NCBI GenBank assembly: GCA_040768665.1
Contig: JAXGMN010000100.1
Coordinates: 1-22,665, forward strand
Direction of reading: 5' to 3'
Source of the DNA: JABWBD01 sp040768665
Lineage (GTDB): Bacteria; Planctomycetota; Planctomycetia; Pirellulales; Thermoguttaceae
DNA: 22,665 nt
Numbering within the stretch: the stretch's first letter is position 1; each line of letters begins with the position of its first letter. The notes beneath the pieces are model-generated. The model was given only the letters and a program-made list of their open reading frames with translations. It ran no database searches and was not told where the DNA came from. The position numbers and the translations under genes are program-made. Positions 7,459 to 16,137 of the stretch are shown in pieces.

Positions 7459-10400
7459 TCACTCCGGCGTGGCGACGTCGCGGACGCCGTGGAAGGCAGG
7501 GCCTCCCGCGCCGACATAGCCATGGCTGGCGCCGTTTTCATCCGGCGTCAACCAGAAGGCATACAAGGAGCCCTTGGCAACACGGAAGCGGAACTTGACG
7601 GGCTTGCCGGCAAGCTCAACCAGGCCGGGCAGCTCGACGCACTGCTTCGTGTTGTCGCCGGAGACGGTTTCGGAAGCAATGATGACCTCTCCGTCCTTGT
7701 CGAGCACTTCCACGCACAGTTCGCCGTCCAGATTCACAAAGAAATGCTTCGCCTTGAACTTCACCGGACGCGTGGTGAGCTCGCCGGGGCCGTCCATGCT
7801 GGCAAAACCATCTCGTCGCAGCGTGGCCAGCCCGATGCTGCCGCCGGTATACATGCCGCGATGGCCGCTGGGGGCAACGCCGGAGAAGGCGCAGTAGGGG
7901 AAGACGAGTTGGTCCTCGAGCACGACGAAGACGCCGGCGGTGCCGTGCAGGTAGGCGCGATCCCAAGAGCCTTCGCTGCGGGAGCCGGCAATGAAGCCGC
8001 GGCGGTCGGGGCGGTCCCAGTGGAAGCCGTCGCGGCTGAAGCCGAGCTCGAGGTCGATGAGCTTCGGGAACTTGCCCTGGTTGCAGATCTCGTTCCTCGG
8101 ACCGCGATGGATGTAGTGCATGCCGACCATGAGGCTCTCGTAGGCGACCGCGTTGAGGCTATAGAGCTGCGGGGTATCGCCCGCGCCGGGATAGCGGCCT
8201 TCAGGCTCGGGCGCGTCGAGTTTGTCGGCGTTGGTCCAGTAGACGGCCTTGGCCCAGTCGGCGCCTTGGAGGAATTCATCGCTTTCAAAATAGTAACGGC
8301 CGCGGCCGCGGGAGGTGCCTTTCTTGATGCTGAAGCACCACTTCCGGCGGAAGGGATTGTAGAAGAACGAGCAGTAATCATCCGCGGCAATGGTCGTGGG
8401 CACAGCGTCGGACCAACTCTCGCCGTCGGAGACGTGCAGCGAGTGATTGAAGTCCGGCGGACGATCCTCCGGCTTCACGTGCATCCAGCAGGTGATGTAC
8501 TTGATCCGCTCGGCAGGGCTCTTTGCGTTCAGATCGAGCCACACGCAGTTGTCGGAGCCGCCGCTGACGAGCTTGGGCCCGGTCCAGCACAAGCCCTCGG
8601 GGAGAAGCTCGCCGCGGCGCGTCCACGTTTTCATGTCGGGGCTCGTGGCGAGCGCGAGCGGGCCGCGCCAGCCGGCAACGTAGAACATCTTGAAGTGCTT
8701 TTCCGCCGGATCGTAAAACACACCGCCGTGGCCGGTGTAGACCGAGGCCTGCTGCCCTGCCTCGCCCTGTGTCGACGGGCCGATCTCGGCCTTGAAGACC
8801 GGATTGCCCTCGAATTTCGTCGCCTGGTGGAAGGTGCGATTGAGCGTGGTCTTTTCGATGAGAAAATCGTCCACGAAGAGCTGGCGGCCTACGTCGATGG
8901 GGATCGTCCGCGGCACCCGTTTCAGGTAGGGCACGGGCATCGGCTCGGCGGAGTCGGGATCGCCATACGGCGGCGGCCAGGGGAGCGGAAGCTCGACGCC
9001 GTTGTAGAGCACCTCGGGCTTCGGGCCGGTGGCCTTGTTGGCGAGCACTTGCAGCTTGGCATCGGCAGATACGATCTTTCCCGCCAGCACGTCCTCCTCG
9101 CGGAACTTTGCCAGGAGGATTTCGGCGTCGGTGTGGCGGTTCCAGTCGTAGAGGATGTGGATGAGTCCGTCGGGGGCCTCGAAGCCGTCGGGGTACGACA
9201 CCGAGCTGCGCTGGTCGAGCAGCAGGCCGCCCTTCCACGTCCGGCCTTCGTCCTCGGAGAGCCACGCACTCATGTGCGAGCGTTTTGACAATCGCTCCGC
9301 GGGCGAGCCGTTCTTCACCAACAGGATGCGGCCCGATTTCAAGCGGCGCAGGAAGAATCGCGCATTGATGTTCTGCACCGTGGCCGCCTGCCGCGGCTCG
9401 CTCCAGGTCGCACCGCCGTCGCTGGAAAAACTCTCGTGCGGCTGGTCTTTCGTGCGGGCGAGCATCCATAGCCGGCCGTCGCGCAATTCCACCATCATGT
9501 GCTCGTCGAACTCCCAGTCGGGAAATTGCAGGCTGCCCCGCTCCTTCCACGAGCGGCCTTCATCGAGGGAGGCGAACACGCGGGCGGTCTTCTTGTGCCA
9601 GTCGGACACGGGCAGCAACCAGTCGCCCCTGTGGAGCACCGTCGGCTTGTTCAACGTGCAGCCTTCGGCAAAGAACACCGGCTCCGTCCAAGAGGGCTCC
9701 GCCGCATCCGGATCCTCGCAGCGGATGTACCAGTTCGTGATGCGGCCCTGCGGATCGCCGAGCTGCTGGTCGAAAAACAACCATAGCCGGCCGAGGGGAT
9801 CGGTCCACAGATTGCCCACCAGGGCCCCGCTCAGCCGTTGATCCGTCGCAATCCTCGGGCCGACCGCCAAGCGCGGCTTCGACCACGACTGGCCGCCGTC
9901 GTCGCTGGTGGCGAGCAGGAAATAACCGTCCGCCTTGTCGCCCGTGCCGGTCCAGCAGCCCCAGAGACGGCCTTTCGGGGTGCGGTCCATGCCGATGATC
10001 ATCGCGCCGGGACGGGCATCGTCCTGGAATTCGGCGCCCGGATTGACGAGCACCACCGGGAGTTGCGGATCGAACTGCTTCAGCTCGGCGCCCTGCGGGA
10101 TGAGCAGCACCATCTTGCGAAAGCGGAACCGCTCGCCCGCTTTGACGTCCTTGCGATAAAGGCTGACGCGGTTGATCTCGCCGGGAAAGAGCTGCACCTC
10201 CGGCACGTCCACCTTCGTGAAGCCCGCCTCCTTGAGCGCGGCTTCCTGGCTGGCGGCCTTGGGGCGGACCGTCGGGGTCAGCGCAAACAGCGTGCCGGGC
10301 TTGGTGACGTGAGCGTGCAGCCGCTCGATGCTCGTGCGCAGGAAGGGGAGTTCCCGCACCGCCTCGGGCATTTCGTCGATGACGTAGTCGCGATCGGTGA

Positions 10401-11706
10401 AGAGTTTTGCACCGCGCTTCATCACCGCCAGCTCCTCGGGCGGCGGCGCGGGCCACTCGATGCGAGTCTGGCCGCTCTGCGACTCGAACCGGCCCACGGT
10501 CTCCAATCTGCCGAACATGATCCGCTCCTTGCGGCTCGGGTCCGTATCGCCTTGCGTGACGGAGAGCCAGACGGTGCCTTCGTGCTCGTGGAAGGTGGGG
10601 TATTGAAACGACTTGGGTGTCTCAAAGCGGTATTTGCGCTCCCAGGTGAGGCCATCGCGGGAGATGTCCACGTTGAACACGCTGCGGTGTACGCCTTGGA
10701 ATTTGGTCGCCTCCTGCCAGCCGAGGTAATAGGTGTCGCCGAAACGGTCGAACGTCGGCTTGGAGTTCGTGCCATTGGGGACGTGCGGCATCCCTTTGCC
10801 GACGGTCCACTTTCTCCCGTCCTTGCTCGTGGTGAAGTGGTAATTGCCTCCGTCGTTGCGGCAGATGGCCATCCAGGTGCCGTCGGGCAGGCGGTTCACG
10901 GCGGCCTCGCTGAGCTGTTGGCTCTGCGGTCCGTTGAAGTGGCCGAGCACTTCGAACGTGACGAGGTCGTCGTGTACCAGCGCCAGCGCGTTTTGCTTGC
11001 CGCTGAAGTTGTTCAAAGTGACATAAAGCCGGCCGTCGAACCGTTTGAAGGAGTCGAAGAGGAAGAACGAATGGTCGCTGGCCTTCTTCGTGAATCCCTG
11101 CTCCGCCGCGTCCGCATGAAAATGCTGCGGTTGGAAGTCGAACGTGCCCGCGGCGGTTTTGAGCTTTGCCTTGTGGATCGATGGCGCGAACTCGCCGCGA
11201 TTCAGATCGAAATTGCGATACCACATCTGCGACTGCCGCTTGCCGGGATCTTCGCTGGTGAAGTAGCAACGCAGCGTGGCGGCGTCCTTTTGGATGATCC
11301 GCGGCACGAAACACGCGCCGATCGGCAGGGTTTCGTTTTCAAAGACCTGCTCGCTCTTCGCGAAATCGATGATCCGCTCCGTCTCGAGCGACTTCAGATT
11401 TACGACGGACATCGTGGCGTAGACAAACGGCCACGCGGCGCTCTCGCCGCCCTTGAGGTCGTTTGCCTCGGCGACGACGTAGGCGCGGTCGCCGACGCAG
11501 ACGAACTCCGCGTCGTGGGCCCCTTTCACTTGGGGCGCGGAGGTGTTCACGAGGCGGCGCATCACGACGTCGCCCGCCAGCGCCGGATCCCAGCCGGCAG
11601 GGAGCAGGGCGGGCTTGGCGAGATCGACGGTGGCCGACTCGGCGGCGCAGAGCGGGGGCAGCGACACGACCAAGGCCGTGGCGATGCAGGTGACGATGGA
11701 TTTCAT
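7459..11706 (-). CDS. Giant secreted protein with three sialidase/GH-like propeller modules
   Basis: 1415 residues with a signal peptide (about 1-21, ending LCAAES). Module 1 (about 30-430) resembles sialidase/BNR propellers, with Asp-box-like motifs TSKDGRKW (293-300) and SRDGLTW (349-355). A beta-rich linker (about 430-550) follows. Module 2 (about 555-880) is a clear BNR sialidase-like propeller with Asp boxes at 600-608, 713-720, 761-768 and 817-824. Module 3 (about 930-1310) begins with RQLFVDDFLIEK and resembles the GH32/GH43-like five-bladed proteins abundant in planctomycetes; it is followed by a beta-sandwich-like end (1311-1395). It is probably a secreted glycan-binding or glycan-cleaving protein. 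No catalytic residues can be assigned with confidence, so a true sialidase activity is not claimed. The ribosome site is weak. No frameshift is seen across the 4.2 kb. Confidence 0.88.
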   Translation of the reverse strand: MKSIVTCIATALVVSLPPLCAAESATVDLAKPALLPAGWDPALAGDVVMRRLVNTSAPQVKGAHDAEFVCVGDRAYVVAEANDLKGGESAAWPFVYATMSVVNLKSLETERIIDFAKSEQVFENETLPIGACFVPRIIQKDAATLRCYFTSEDPGKRQSQMWYRNFDLNRGEFAPSIHKAKLKTAAGTFDFQPQHFHADAAEQGFTKKASDHSFFLFDSFKRFDGRLYVTLNNFSGKQNALALVHDDLVTFEVLGHFNGPQSQQLSEAAVNRLPDGTWMAICRNDGGNYHFTTSKDGRKWTVGKGMPHVPNGTNSKPTFDRFGDTYYLGWQEATKFQGVHRSVFNVDISRDGLTWERKYRFETPKSFQYPTFHEHEGTVWLSVTQGDTDPSRKERIMFGRLETVGRFESQSGQTRIEWPAPPPEELAVMKRGAKLFTDRDYVIDEMPEAVRELPFLRTSIERLHAHVTKPGTLFALTPTVRPKAASQEAALKEAGFTKVDVPEVQLFPGEINRVSLYRKDVKAGERFRFRKMVLLIPQGAELKQFDPQLPVVLVNPGAEFQDDARPGAMIIGMDRTPKGRLWGCWTGTGDKADGYFLLATSDDGGQSWSKPRLAVGPRIATDQRLSGALVGNLWTDPLGRLWLFFDQQLGDPQGRITNWYIRCEDPDAAEPSWTEPVFFAEGCTLNKPTVLHRGDWLLPVSDWHKKTARVFASLDEGRSWKERGSLQFPDWEFDEHMMVELRDGRLWMLARTKDQPHESFSSDGGATWSEPRQAATVQNINARFFLRRLKSGRILLVKNGSPAERLSKRSHMSAWLSEDEGRTWKGGLLLDQRSSVSYPDGFEAPDGLIHILYDWNRHTDAEILLAKFREEDVLAGKIVSADAKLQVLANKATGPKPEVLYNGVELPLPWPPPYGDPDSAEPMPVPYLKRVPRTIPIDVGRQLFVDDFLIEKTTLNRTFHQATKFEGNPVFKAEIGPSTQGEAGQQASVYTGHGGVFYDPAEKHFKMFYVAGWRGPLALATSPDMKTWTRRGELLPEGLCWTGPKLVSGGSDNCVWLDLNAKSPAERIKYITCWMHVKPEDRPPDFNHSLHVSDGESWSDAVPTTIAADDYCSFFYNPFRRKWCFSIKKGTSRGRGRYYFESDEFLQGADWAKAVYWTNADKLDAPEPEGRYPGAGDTPQLYSLNAVAYESLMVGMHYIHRGPRNEICNQGKFPKLIDLELGFSRDGFHWDRPDRRGFIAGSRSEGSWDRAYLHGTAGVFVVLEDQLVFPYCAFSGVAPSGHRGMYTGGSIGLATLRRDGFASMDGPGELTTRPVKFKAKHFFVNLDGELCVEVLDKDGEVIIASETVSGDNTKQCVELPGLVELAGKPVKFRFRVAKGSLYAFWLTPDENGASHGYVGAGGPAFHGVRDVATPE

Positions 11707-11767
11707 GGTTCAGGGCCTCATGTCAGGCGGGATCGAGGTGGTTGCCGTACCCCGAGCTTAACCGTTG

Positions 11768-12310
11768 TCAAGCACTCCGCCAATCGGCTGCCAACCATGA
11801 ATGCCGTTCGTTCGTCGCACGACTGCCGAGAGTGTTCGACGCATGCGTGAATCGAGGGGCATGGTAAATGGTCCGGCGCTGGCAGCCGGCGGATTTTCTG
11901 TCTTTCGGCACGTAGAGCCGTCCGACGCCGCGCAGGTTCTGCAAATCGAGCAAATACTCGAGAATGCGCTCAGCAACTCGCTCCGCATACGCGCGGTCGA
12001 TGATAACCTGCGCAGGGGTCGCGATTGTCAGCACGGGGAGAGTCGTATCGGTTCGGTTGTTTCGAATCGTGATTTCCAGCGAATCCTCTCCCTCAGCGTT
12101 TCGATTGCCGGTAAGAAGTATGATTTGCTGCTCTTGACAAAACCGCCCGAGTTCCGCGTCGGGCATATCTGGCGCGATGCCGTGGCGCTGGAACGACTCG
12201 ACATGGCAACCCATCTGCTGCCAGAGGTCGTTCCACACCGGAGATGTCCAGATTCGCAAGAGAACGTCGAGGTGTCCCTCGACGTTGTAATCAGCCATGA
12301 TCCTTGGCAT
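11768..12310 (-). CDS. PIN-like (DUF5615-type) putative toxin with C-terminal extension
   Basis: 180 residues. The ATG at 12310 is chosen because AGGGAGG lies six nucleotides upstream; a second ATG at 12298 is possible. Residues 5-135 match, from memory, a PIN-like family linked to DUF433 proteins: MADYNVEGH at the start, LLTGNRNAEGEDSLE in the middle and GVGRLYVP at the usual end. PIN-fold toxins are metal-dependent RNases. The DUF433 gene is immediately upstream (11 bp gap), the expected antitoxin-toxin order. After GRLYVP (ending at 11906) the frame runs on for 45 residues that look unrelated to the family and are rich in Arg, Ser and His. This may be read-through after loss of the native stop, so activity is uncertain. 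Confidence 0.8.
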   Translation of the reverse strand: MPRIMADYNVEGHLDVLLRIWTSPVWNDLWQQMGCHVESFQRHGIAPDMPDAELGRFCQEQQIILLTGNRNAEGEDSLEITIRNNRTDTTLPVLTIATPAQVIIDRAYAERVAERILEYLLDLQNLRGVGRLYVPKDRKSAGCQRRTIYHAPRFTHASNTLGSRATNERHSWLAADWRSA

Positions 12311-12321
12311 CAGCGGCCTCC

Positions 12322-12648
12322 CTAGCGCTGGCGAATCTCTTCCATTCGTTGCCGGGCCACTCCGCGGCTGCGCTCGATCTTGGCCGACACGTCCGGCGCG
12401 TACTGATAGGTCCGGTGCCGTTCAAGAATGCGTTGGTAGTCAGCCTCCACTTCCTCGCGGTGCCGCTGGATGTAGTCGATAGCCGCCTGCACGTCGCTCG
12501 ACGACAGCCGGAACAGCCCGGCGATCCGGTCCCGATGCCATCCGGCCTTGAGATAGTCCATGACATCGAAGACGGTAATCCGTGTTCCGGCGATCTCCGG
12601 CCCGCGCCCTCGGTTGATGATCACGGCCGCGTTTGTTTCAGATGCCAT
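12322..12648 (-). CDS. DUF433 family antitoxin-like protein
   Basis: 108 residues. The DUF433 hallmark is visible near the N-terminus: GRGPEIAGTRITVFDVMDYL (residues 14-33), followed by the helix-turn-helix-like stretch KAGWHRDRIAGLFRLSSSDVQAAIDYI, then a long charged helix. The ATG at 12648 follows GAGAGG with 7 nt spacing. DUF433 proteins are small DNA-binding-type antitoxins usually paired with PIN-like DUF5615 partners, and that partner begins 11 bp downstream. The protein likely binds and neutralises the downstream toxin and autoregulates the operon (inference from family context). Confidence 0.88.
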   Translation of the reverse strand: MASETNAAVIINRGRGPEIAGTRITVFDVMDYLKAGWHRDRIAGLFRLSSSDVQAAIDYIQRHREEVEADYQRILERHRTYQYAPDVSAKIERSRGVARQRMEEIRQR

Positions 12649-12892
12649 CGGTTGCCTCTCGTCCTCGCCAAGTAGACGCCGCCGGGCGAGCGTCGAGCGA
12701 AATCGCTCGCAATCTCGTCCGCGGTGTTCTAAATTATCGGCTGCATACTGCTATTGTAGCGGCAACCGGGGTGGGAGGGGATTGCACCAGCTTCCAATGA
12801 GCGATCAACACTCGACCACCCCGTGCGTTGGGGGTGTGAGGTGGTGGTGGCTGTGGGTTCTCAAACCGGCGACCGGTGAATCGATTTACGAC

Positions 12893-12915
12893 GGGCCCAC
12901 TTGCGGGCCCTTTTT
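12893..12915 (+). terminator. Rho-independent terminator-like hairpin
   Basis: GGGCCC, a 6-nt loop ACTTGC, GGGCCC, then five T residues (12911-12915) on the plus strand. It has the form of an intrinsic terminator. There is no annotated plus-strand gene upstream; the nearest upstream genes run the other way. It may end an unannotated small RNA or be an orphan structure. Confidence 0.6.
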
Positions 12916-13056
12916 CCGCGAGAACTCCTGAACCTTGTCGGTCGACCGCCGGGCATCCTGCCAAGACGTTCTTTCGCGACCAGTCTCGCGTCGCCTGTTC
13001 CGATGACACTCCCCTCTGTCCCGCGCCGGCGGGCGGGGCCGCACTCGGAAGCAACT

Positions 13057-13083
13057 GGCCGGTGATCGGCCGGCCGCTATACT
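13057..13083 (+). promoter_or_regulatory. Possible promoter with inverted repeat before the PQQ-propeller gene
   Basis: TATACT (13078-13083) is a good -10 match about 75 nt before the ATG. Directly upstream is GGCCGG (13057-13062) paired with CCGGCC (13070-13075), which could be an operator or just GC-rich sequence. No good -35 hexamer is present at the right spacing, so the call is tentative. Confidence 0.3.
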
Positions 13084-13157
13084 GACGGCAACGGTGCGTT
13101 GCCCGGTTTCCCGTTCAGACACCGCTGCGACACATCCATCACGCCCCGAGATACCCC

Positions 13158-14429
13158 ATGCAGAAAGTCAACCTCTTGGCACGAGCAGGCTTCGCCGCTC
13201 TAACCATCGGGCTCTTCTACTCCACCGTGGTTCTCGCCGCCGATGCGAATTGGCCGGGCTGGCGCGGTCCACGGGGTGACGGACACACAGCCGAGTCGGG
13301 CCTGCCCACGCGATGGGATGCCTCATCGGTCGTGTGGAAGACGGCGCTGAAGGGCAGCGGCCAGTCGTCGCCCACGATATGGGGCGACCGCATCTTCCTG
13401 ACCACGGCGCTCGACCGAGGGAAACAACGACTCGTGTTTTGTGTATCCGCCGGCGATGGACGCCTGCTGTGGGAAAAAGTCGCTTGGACGGGCGAGCCGG
13501 AGAAGTCGCACGTCATGAACGGCTGGGCTTCGGCCACATGTGCCACGGACGGGGAGGTGGTGGTGGCATTCTTTGGCAAGGGCGGACTGCACTCTTATTC
13601 GGTCGACGGGCAACCGCTGTGGTCGCGGGACCTTGGTCCCTTCGAAGGCCCCTGGGGCACCGCGGCCTCGCCGGTGATCGTCGGCGACCTCGTCATTCAA
13701 AACGGGGACAGCGACCGCGACGCGTTCCTCGAAGCGTTCGACCGCAAGACGGGGAAGACCGTCTGGCGAAGGCTGCGGCCCGACCATCGCGGCTGGAGCA
13801 CGCCCATCCTCGTGCAACGCGAGGGGCGAGAGCAACTCGTGCTCAACGGCCATACCGGCGTCACGGCCTACGATCCGGCCACGGGCGAAGAACTCTGGTT
13901 CACCGAAAACTCCGCCGGCCGCGGCGAGCCAACGGTGACTCCCGGTCCCGATTTTCTCTACGTCGTCTGTGGGCTGGGCGGCAATATGTATGCGTTGCGA
14001 TGGCCGGGCGCCGCTACTCCGCCGCCAGTCGCCTGGACCGCGCGGCGGCGAGGCGGCCGGGACCTGCCGGCGCCCATCGTCGTTGGGCCGTATGTAATGG
14101 TCAGTATGTTGAGCGGCATCGTCACGTGCTACGATGCCAAGACGGGAAAGGAGCACTGGAAGGAGCGTCTCGGCGGGCAGTTCAGCAGTTCGCCGATCGC
14201 GATCGGCGGCCTGGTCTACCACCAGAGTGAAGCGGGAGAGACGGTCGTGATCGAACCCGGGCCGTCGCTGCGGATCGTCGCCCGGAATTCACTCGGCGCC
14301 GCGCCTGGCGAACTCTTTCGCGCCTCGCTGACGCCGCTGGGCGGACGAATCTATTCGCGGTCAACCACGCACTTGTACTGCATTGGCGACACCGCTCCTA
14401 AGGCCCGCGAAACGACTGCCATAAAGTGA
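13158..14429 (+). CDS. Secreted PQQ-like beta-propeller protein
   Basis: 423 residues. A signal peptide (about 1-27, ending VVLA-AD) is followed by NWPGWRGPRGDGHT, the N-terminal motif of the many planctomycete PQQ-repeat proteins. Propeller repeats of the pattern 'D..TG..W' recur: DGRLLWEK, DGQPLWSR, RKTGKTVWRR, PATGEELWF and AKTGKEHWKE. The length and repeat number fit one complete seven- or eight-bladed propeller. Such proteins are often called BamB-like or alcohol-dehydrogenase-like, but nothing here shows PQQ binding or catalysis. It is likely a periplasmic scaffold or binding protein. The ribosome site is weak. It stands alone between the TA pair and a gene fragment. Confidence 0.9.
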   Translation: MQKVNLLARAGFAALTIGLFYSTVVLAADANWPGWRGPRGDGHTAESGLPTRWDASSVVWKTALKGSGQSSPTIWGDRIFLTTALDRGKQRLVFCVSAGDGRLLWEKVAWTGEPEKSHVMNGWASATCATDGEVVVAFFGKGGLHSYSVDGQPLWSRDLGPFEGPWGTAASPVIVGDLVIQNGDSDRDAFLEAFDRKTGKTVWRRLRPDHRGWSTPILVQREGREQLVLNGHTGVTAYDPATGEELWFTENSAGRGEPTVTPGPDFLYVVCGLGGNMYALRWPGAATPPPVAWTARRRGGRDLPAPIVVGPYVMVSMLSGIVTCYDAKTGKEHWKERLGGQFSSSPIAIGGLVYHQSEAGETVVIEPGPSLRIVARNSLGAAPGELFRASLTPLGGRIYSRSTTHLYCIGDTAPKARETTAIK

Positions 14430-14467
14430 GTGATTCCGATCCGTAACGTCCAGTCGCCATCGAGAGG

Positions 14468-14614
14468 ATGTGTACAGTTGTTTCCTCGGTGTCCGATGAG
14501 CAGATCGAGCGGTCGATTCTATCCTTGCGCGGGCAGCGGGTGATCCTCGACGCCGACCTCGCGACTCTGTACGGAGTGACCACAGCGCGTCTGAACCAGC
14601 AGGTCCGGCTCTAA
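14468..14614 (+). pseudogene. ORF6N-domain gene, 5' fragment
   Basis: 48 codons from ATG to TAA. The translation contains IERSILSLRGQRVILDADLA followed by TLYGVTTARLNQQVR, which is the start of the ORF6N domain (a phage-type DNA-binding domain related to KilA-N/Bro proteins). Intact family members continue with an RNRERFPEDF-like stretch and are usually well over 100 residues. Here homology stops after QQVR (about 14608) and two codons later a stop appears. The end overlaps the last bases of the convergent GH28-like gene by 4 nt. It is a truncated remnant, probably of phage or mobile origin, and unlikely to fold as a full domain. Confidence 0.8.
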
Positions 14615-16137
14615 GGCTGCTGAGCCAGAGGCGCGAATTGCACGCCGCGGACGTGCGGTCCGATGTTCAACCCGGCCTCCTTTGCATTGCCGACCACTTT
14701 GCCATTGAACTGCAAGTTGGCAATCGTCACACCCTCGACCGTATGCTCGTCGTCGAATCCGCGGAAGGACGACGGTGGATGGTGCGGGCCGACGACCGCG
14801 ATGTCCTGGTAGACCACGTCCCGCACTGTTCCTCGATGCTCGTCCTTCGAGTAGTTGTTCTTGCGGATCACGATTTCCAGAAGTGTCGGGCAATATCGGT
14901 CCTCCCGGGCCGGCTGGTATTGGTCCTCGGGGCTGCGTTGGATGCGAGGACGCGGGTTCCATGCATCGATCTCCACGCGGATGTTCTCGAAGCGGATGTT
15001 GCGCACGGCGGCCCGGTCGCCGTGCTGAATGTCCATGGCAATGTGCGTCGTGCGGACGATATCGCAGTCGGCGAAGACAACGTCCGCAATTTCCGGTGCG
15101 CAGGTCTCCGCCCCGATTTCCATCGCCCGGCCCCAGTCGCACCAGACCACGCATCGGATGAACCGGACGTTCCGCACCGGCCGCTCATCGGGCCCTTGCC
15201 GGCGGGACGTGAGCCCCTTGATCACCAGGGCATCGTCGAATGCCCGCACGAAGCAGTTGCTCACCTCCACGTCTTGGCTGTTACAGACATCGATGCCGTC
15301 CGCATTGTAACGCCACAGGCCGATGAGTTTCACGCCGTCGATCCGCACGTCCCGGCAGCCGAACAGGCTGCAGCACCACACGTCCGGATCGCGCATCACG
15401 ATCCCTTCGATGCTGACCTGGGAGCAGTCCGACAGCCGGACTGCGCCGCCGGCCTGGCCGCGGGCAAACGGGCTTTGATCCAGAATGCCGCGGCCGGCGA
15501 TGCGGAGATTCGACGCGCCGCGGGCCTGAATGCTGCCGTACACCACGGCGCCGCCCGCGATGTAGACGGACTCGTTGCTATCGAGTTCGATTTTTCCCGG
15601 CCGATGAACCCCGGGGCCGAAGTAGCGGACGCCCGGCGCGCCGGGTGCGGGCGCGTCTTGCTCCGGCGGACTGGGCAGCAGATGCAACGCGTGATGCATC
15701 CCGTTCACCTCCACCACGAGCGGCCCGGGACGATCGAGCGCCAGCGTGATGCGGTCGCCGTCGATCACCGGACGGATCCCGCGCGACGCGGGCCGCACCA
15801 CCACGGACTGCACGGCGCGCCGCGAGACCACTTCGACCTTCACCGGCCCGGACATGTCCCAGACCGCGAATCCTGCGAGTTCCGTCTGGTCGATCGGCCG
15901 CTGGTATCCCGGCCAGACCTGGTTGAAAGGCATCGCCGAAACCCGGCACGAGTAGACGGGCACCGCTTGCCCGTCGACCTGCAAAGCGTAGTCCTCGCAC
16001 AACGCCTCGCCGCCGGGCGCCGGCCATGAGACGAGGTCTGCGGAGGTCGCATCGTCGGCTGTGGCGCTTTGCTCCGCGTGGAGAGGAACCGATAGGCAAA
16101 CGAGGAGGACCGGCAGGAATATGAGGCCGTGTTTCAT
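14611..16137 (-). CDS. Secreted GH28-like parallel beta-helix glycosidase
   Basis: 508 residues. The start is the ATG at 16137, which begins a clear signal peptide (MKHGLIFLPVLLVCLSVPLHA) with AAAGGG upstream; the frame stays open to 16383 but that extension would bury the signal peptide. Residues 40-165 form an N-terminal beta-sandwich-like part. Residues about 190-490 show parallel beta-helix coils. The GH28 active-site pattern is visible: NADGID (278-283, family NTDGxD) and DDALVIKG (301-308, family DDCIAIK), supplying three acidic residues. The usual GHG motif is not evident; GRAMEIGAE (336-344) sits in that area. It is likely a secreted polygalacturonase-type or related polysaccharide hydrolase; substrate unknown. 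It is convergent with the ORF6N fragment. Confidence 0.88.
   Translation of the reverse strand: MKHGLIFLPVLLVCLSVPLHAEQSATADDATSADLVSWPAPGGEALCEDYALQVDGQAVPVYSCRVSAMPFNQVWPGYQRPIDQTELAGFAVWDMSGPVKVEVVSRRAVQSVVVRPASRGIRPVIDGDRITLALDRPGPLVVEVNGMHHALHLLPSPPEQDAPAPGAPGVRYFGPGVHRPGKIELDSNESVYIAGGAVVYGSIQARGASNLRIAGRGILDQSPFARGQAGGAVRLSDCSQVSIEGIVMRDPDVWCCSLFGCRDVRIDGVKLIGLWRYNADGIDVCNSQDVEVSNCFVRAFDDALVIKGLTSRRQGPDERPVRNVRFIRCVVWCDWGRAMEIGAETCAPEIADVVFADCDIVRTTHIAMDIQHGDRAAVRNIRFENIRVEIDAWNPRPRIQRSPEDQYQPAREDRYCPTLLEIVIRKNNYSKDEHRGTVRDVVYQDIAVVGPHHPPSSFRGFDDEHTVEGVTIANLQFNGKVVGNAKEAGLNIGPHVRGVQFAPLAQQP

Larger units (their letters stand above)
12649..13157. other. Divergent intergenic region between TA pair and PQQ protein
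   Basis: No gene recognised in 509 bp. It must hold the leftward promoter of the DUF433/PIN pair and the rightward promoter of the PQQ-propeller gene. It also contains a plus-strand terminator-like hairpin (12893-12915) with no gene before it on that strand. Short hairpins occur just upstream of it (ACCGG-CGA-CCGGT near 12865-12877 and a CACCCC/GGGGTG pair near 12820-12838). A small RNA ending at the terminator is possible. Confidence 0.5.

Noticed and set aside
7270..9288. 672-codon plus-strand open frame, and a similar one at 9838-11850
   Set aside because: Both are antisense to the triple-propeller gene, whose Asp boxes, signal peptide and domain order are convincing.
12820..12890. T-arm-like GGTTCTCAAACC suggesting a tRNA
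   Set aside because: No matching acceptor stem, D-arm or anticodon stem could be built around it.
14638..16029. 463-codon plus-strand open frame
   Set aside because: Antisense to the GH28-like gene; His/Asp/Val-rich with no domain.
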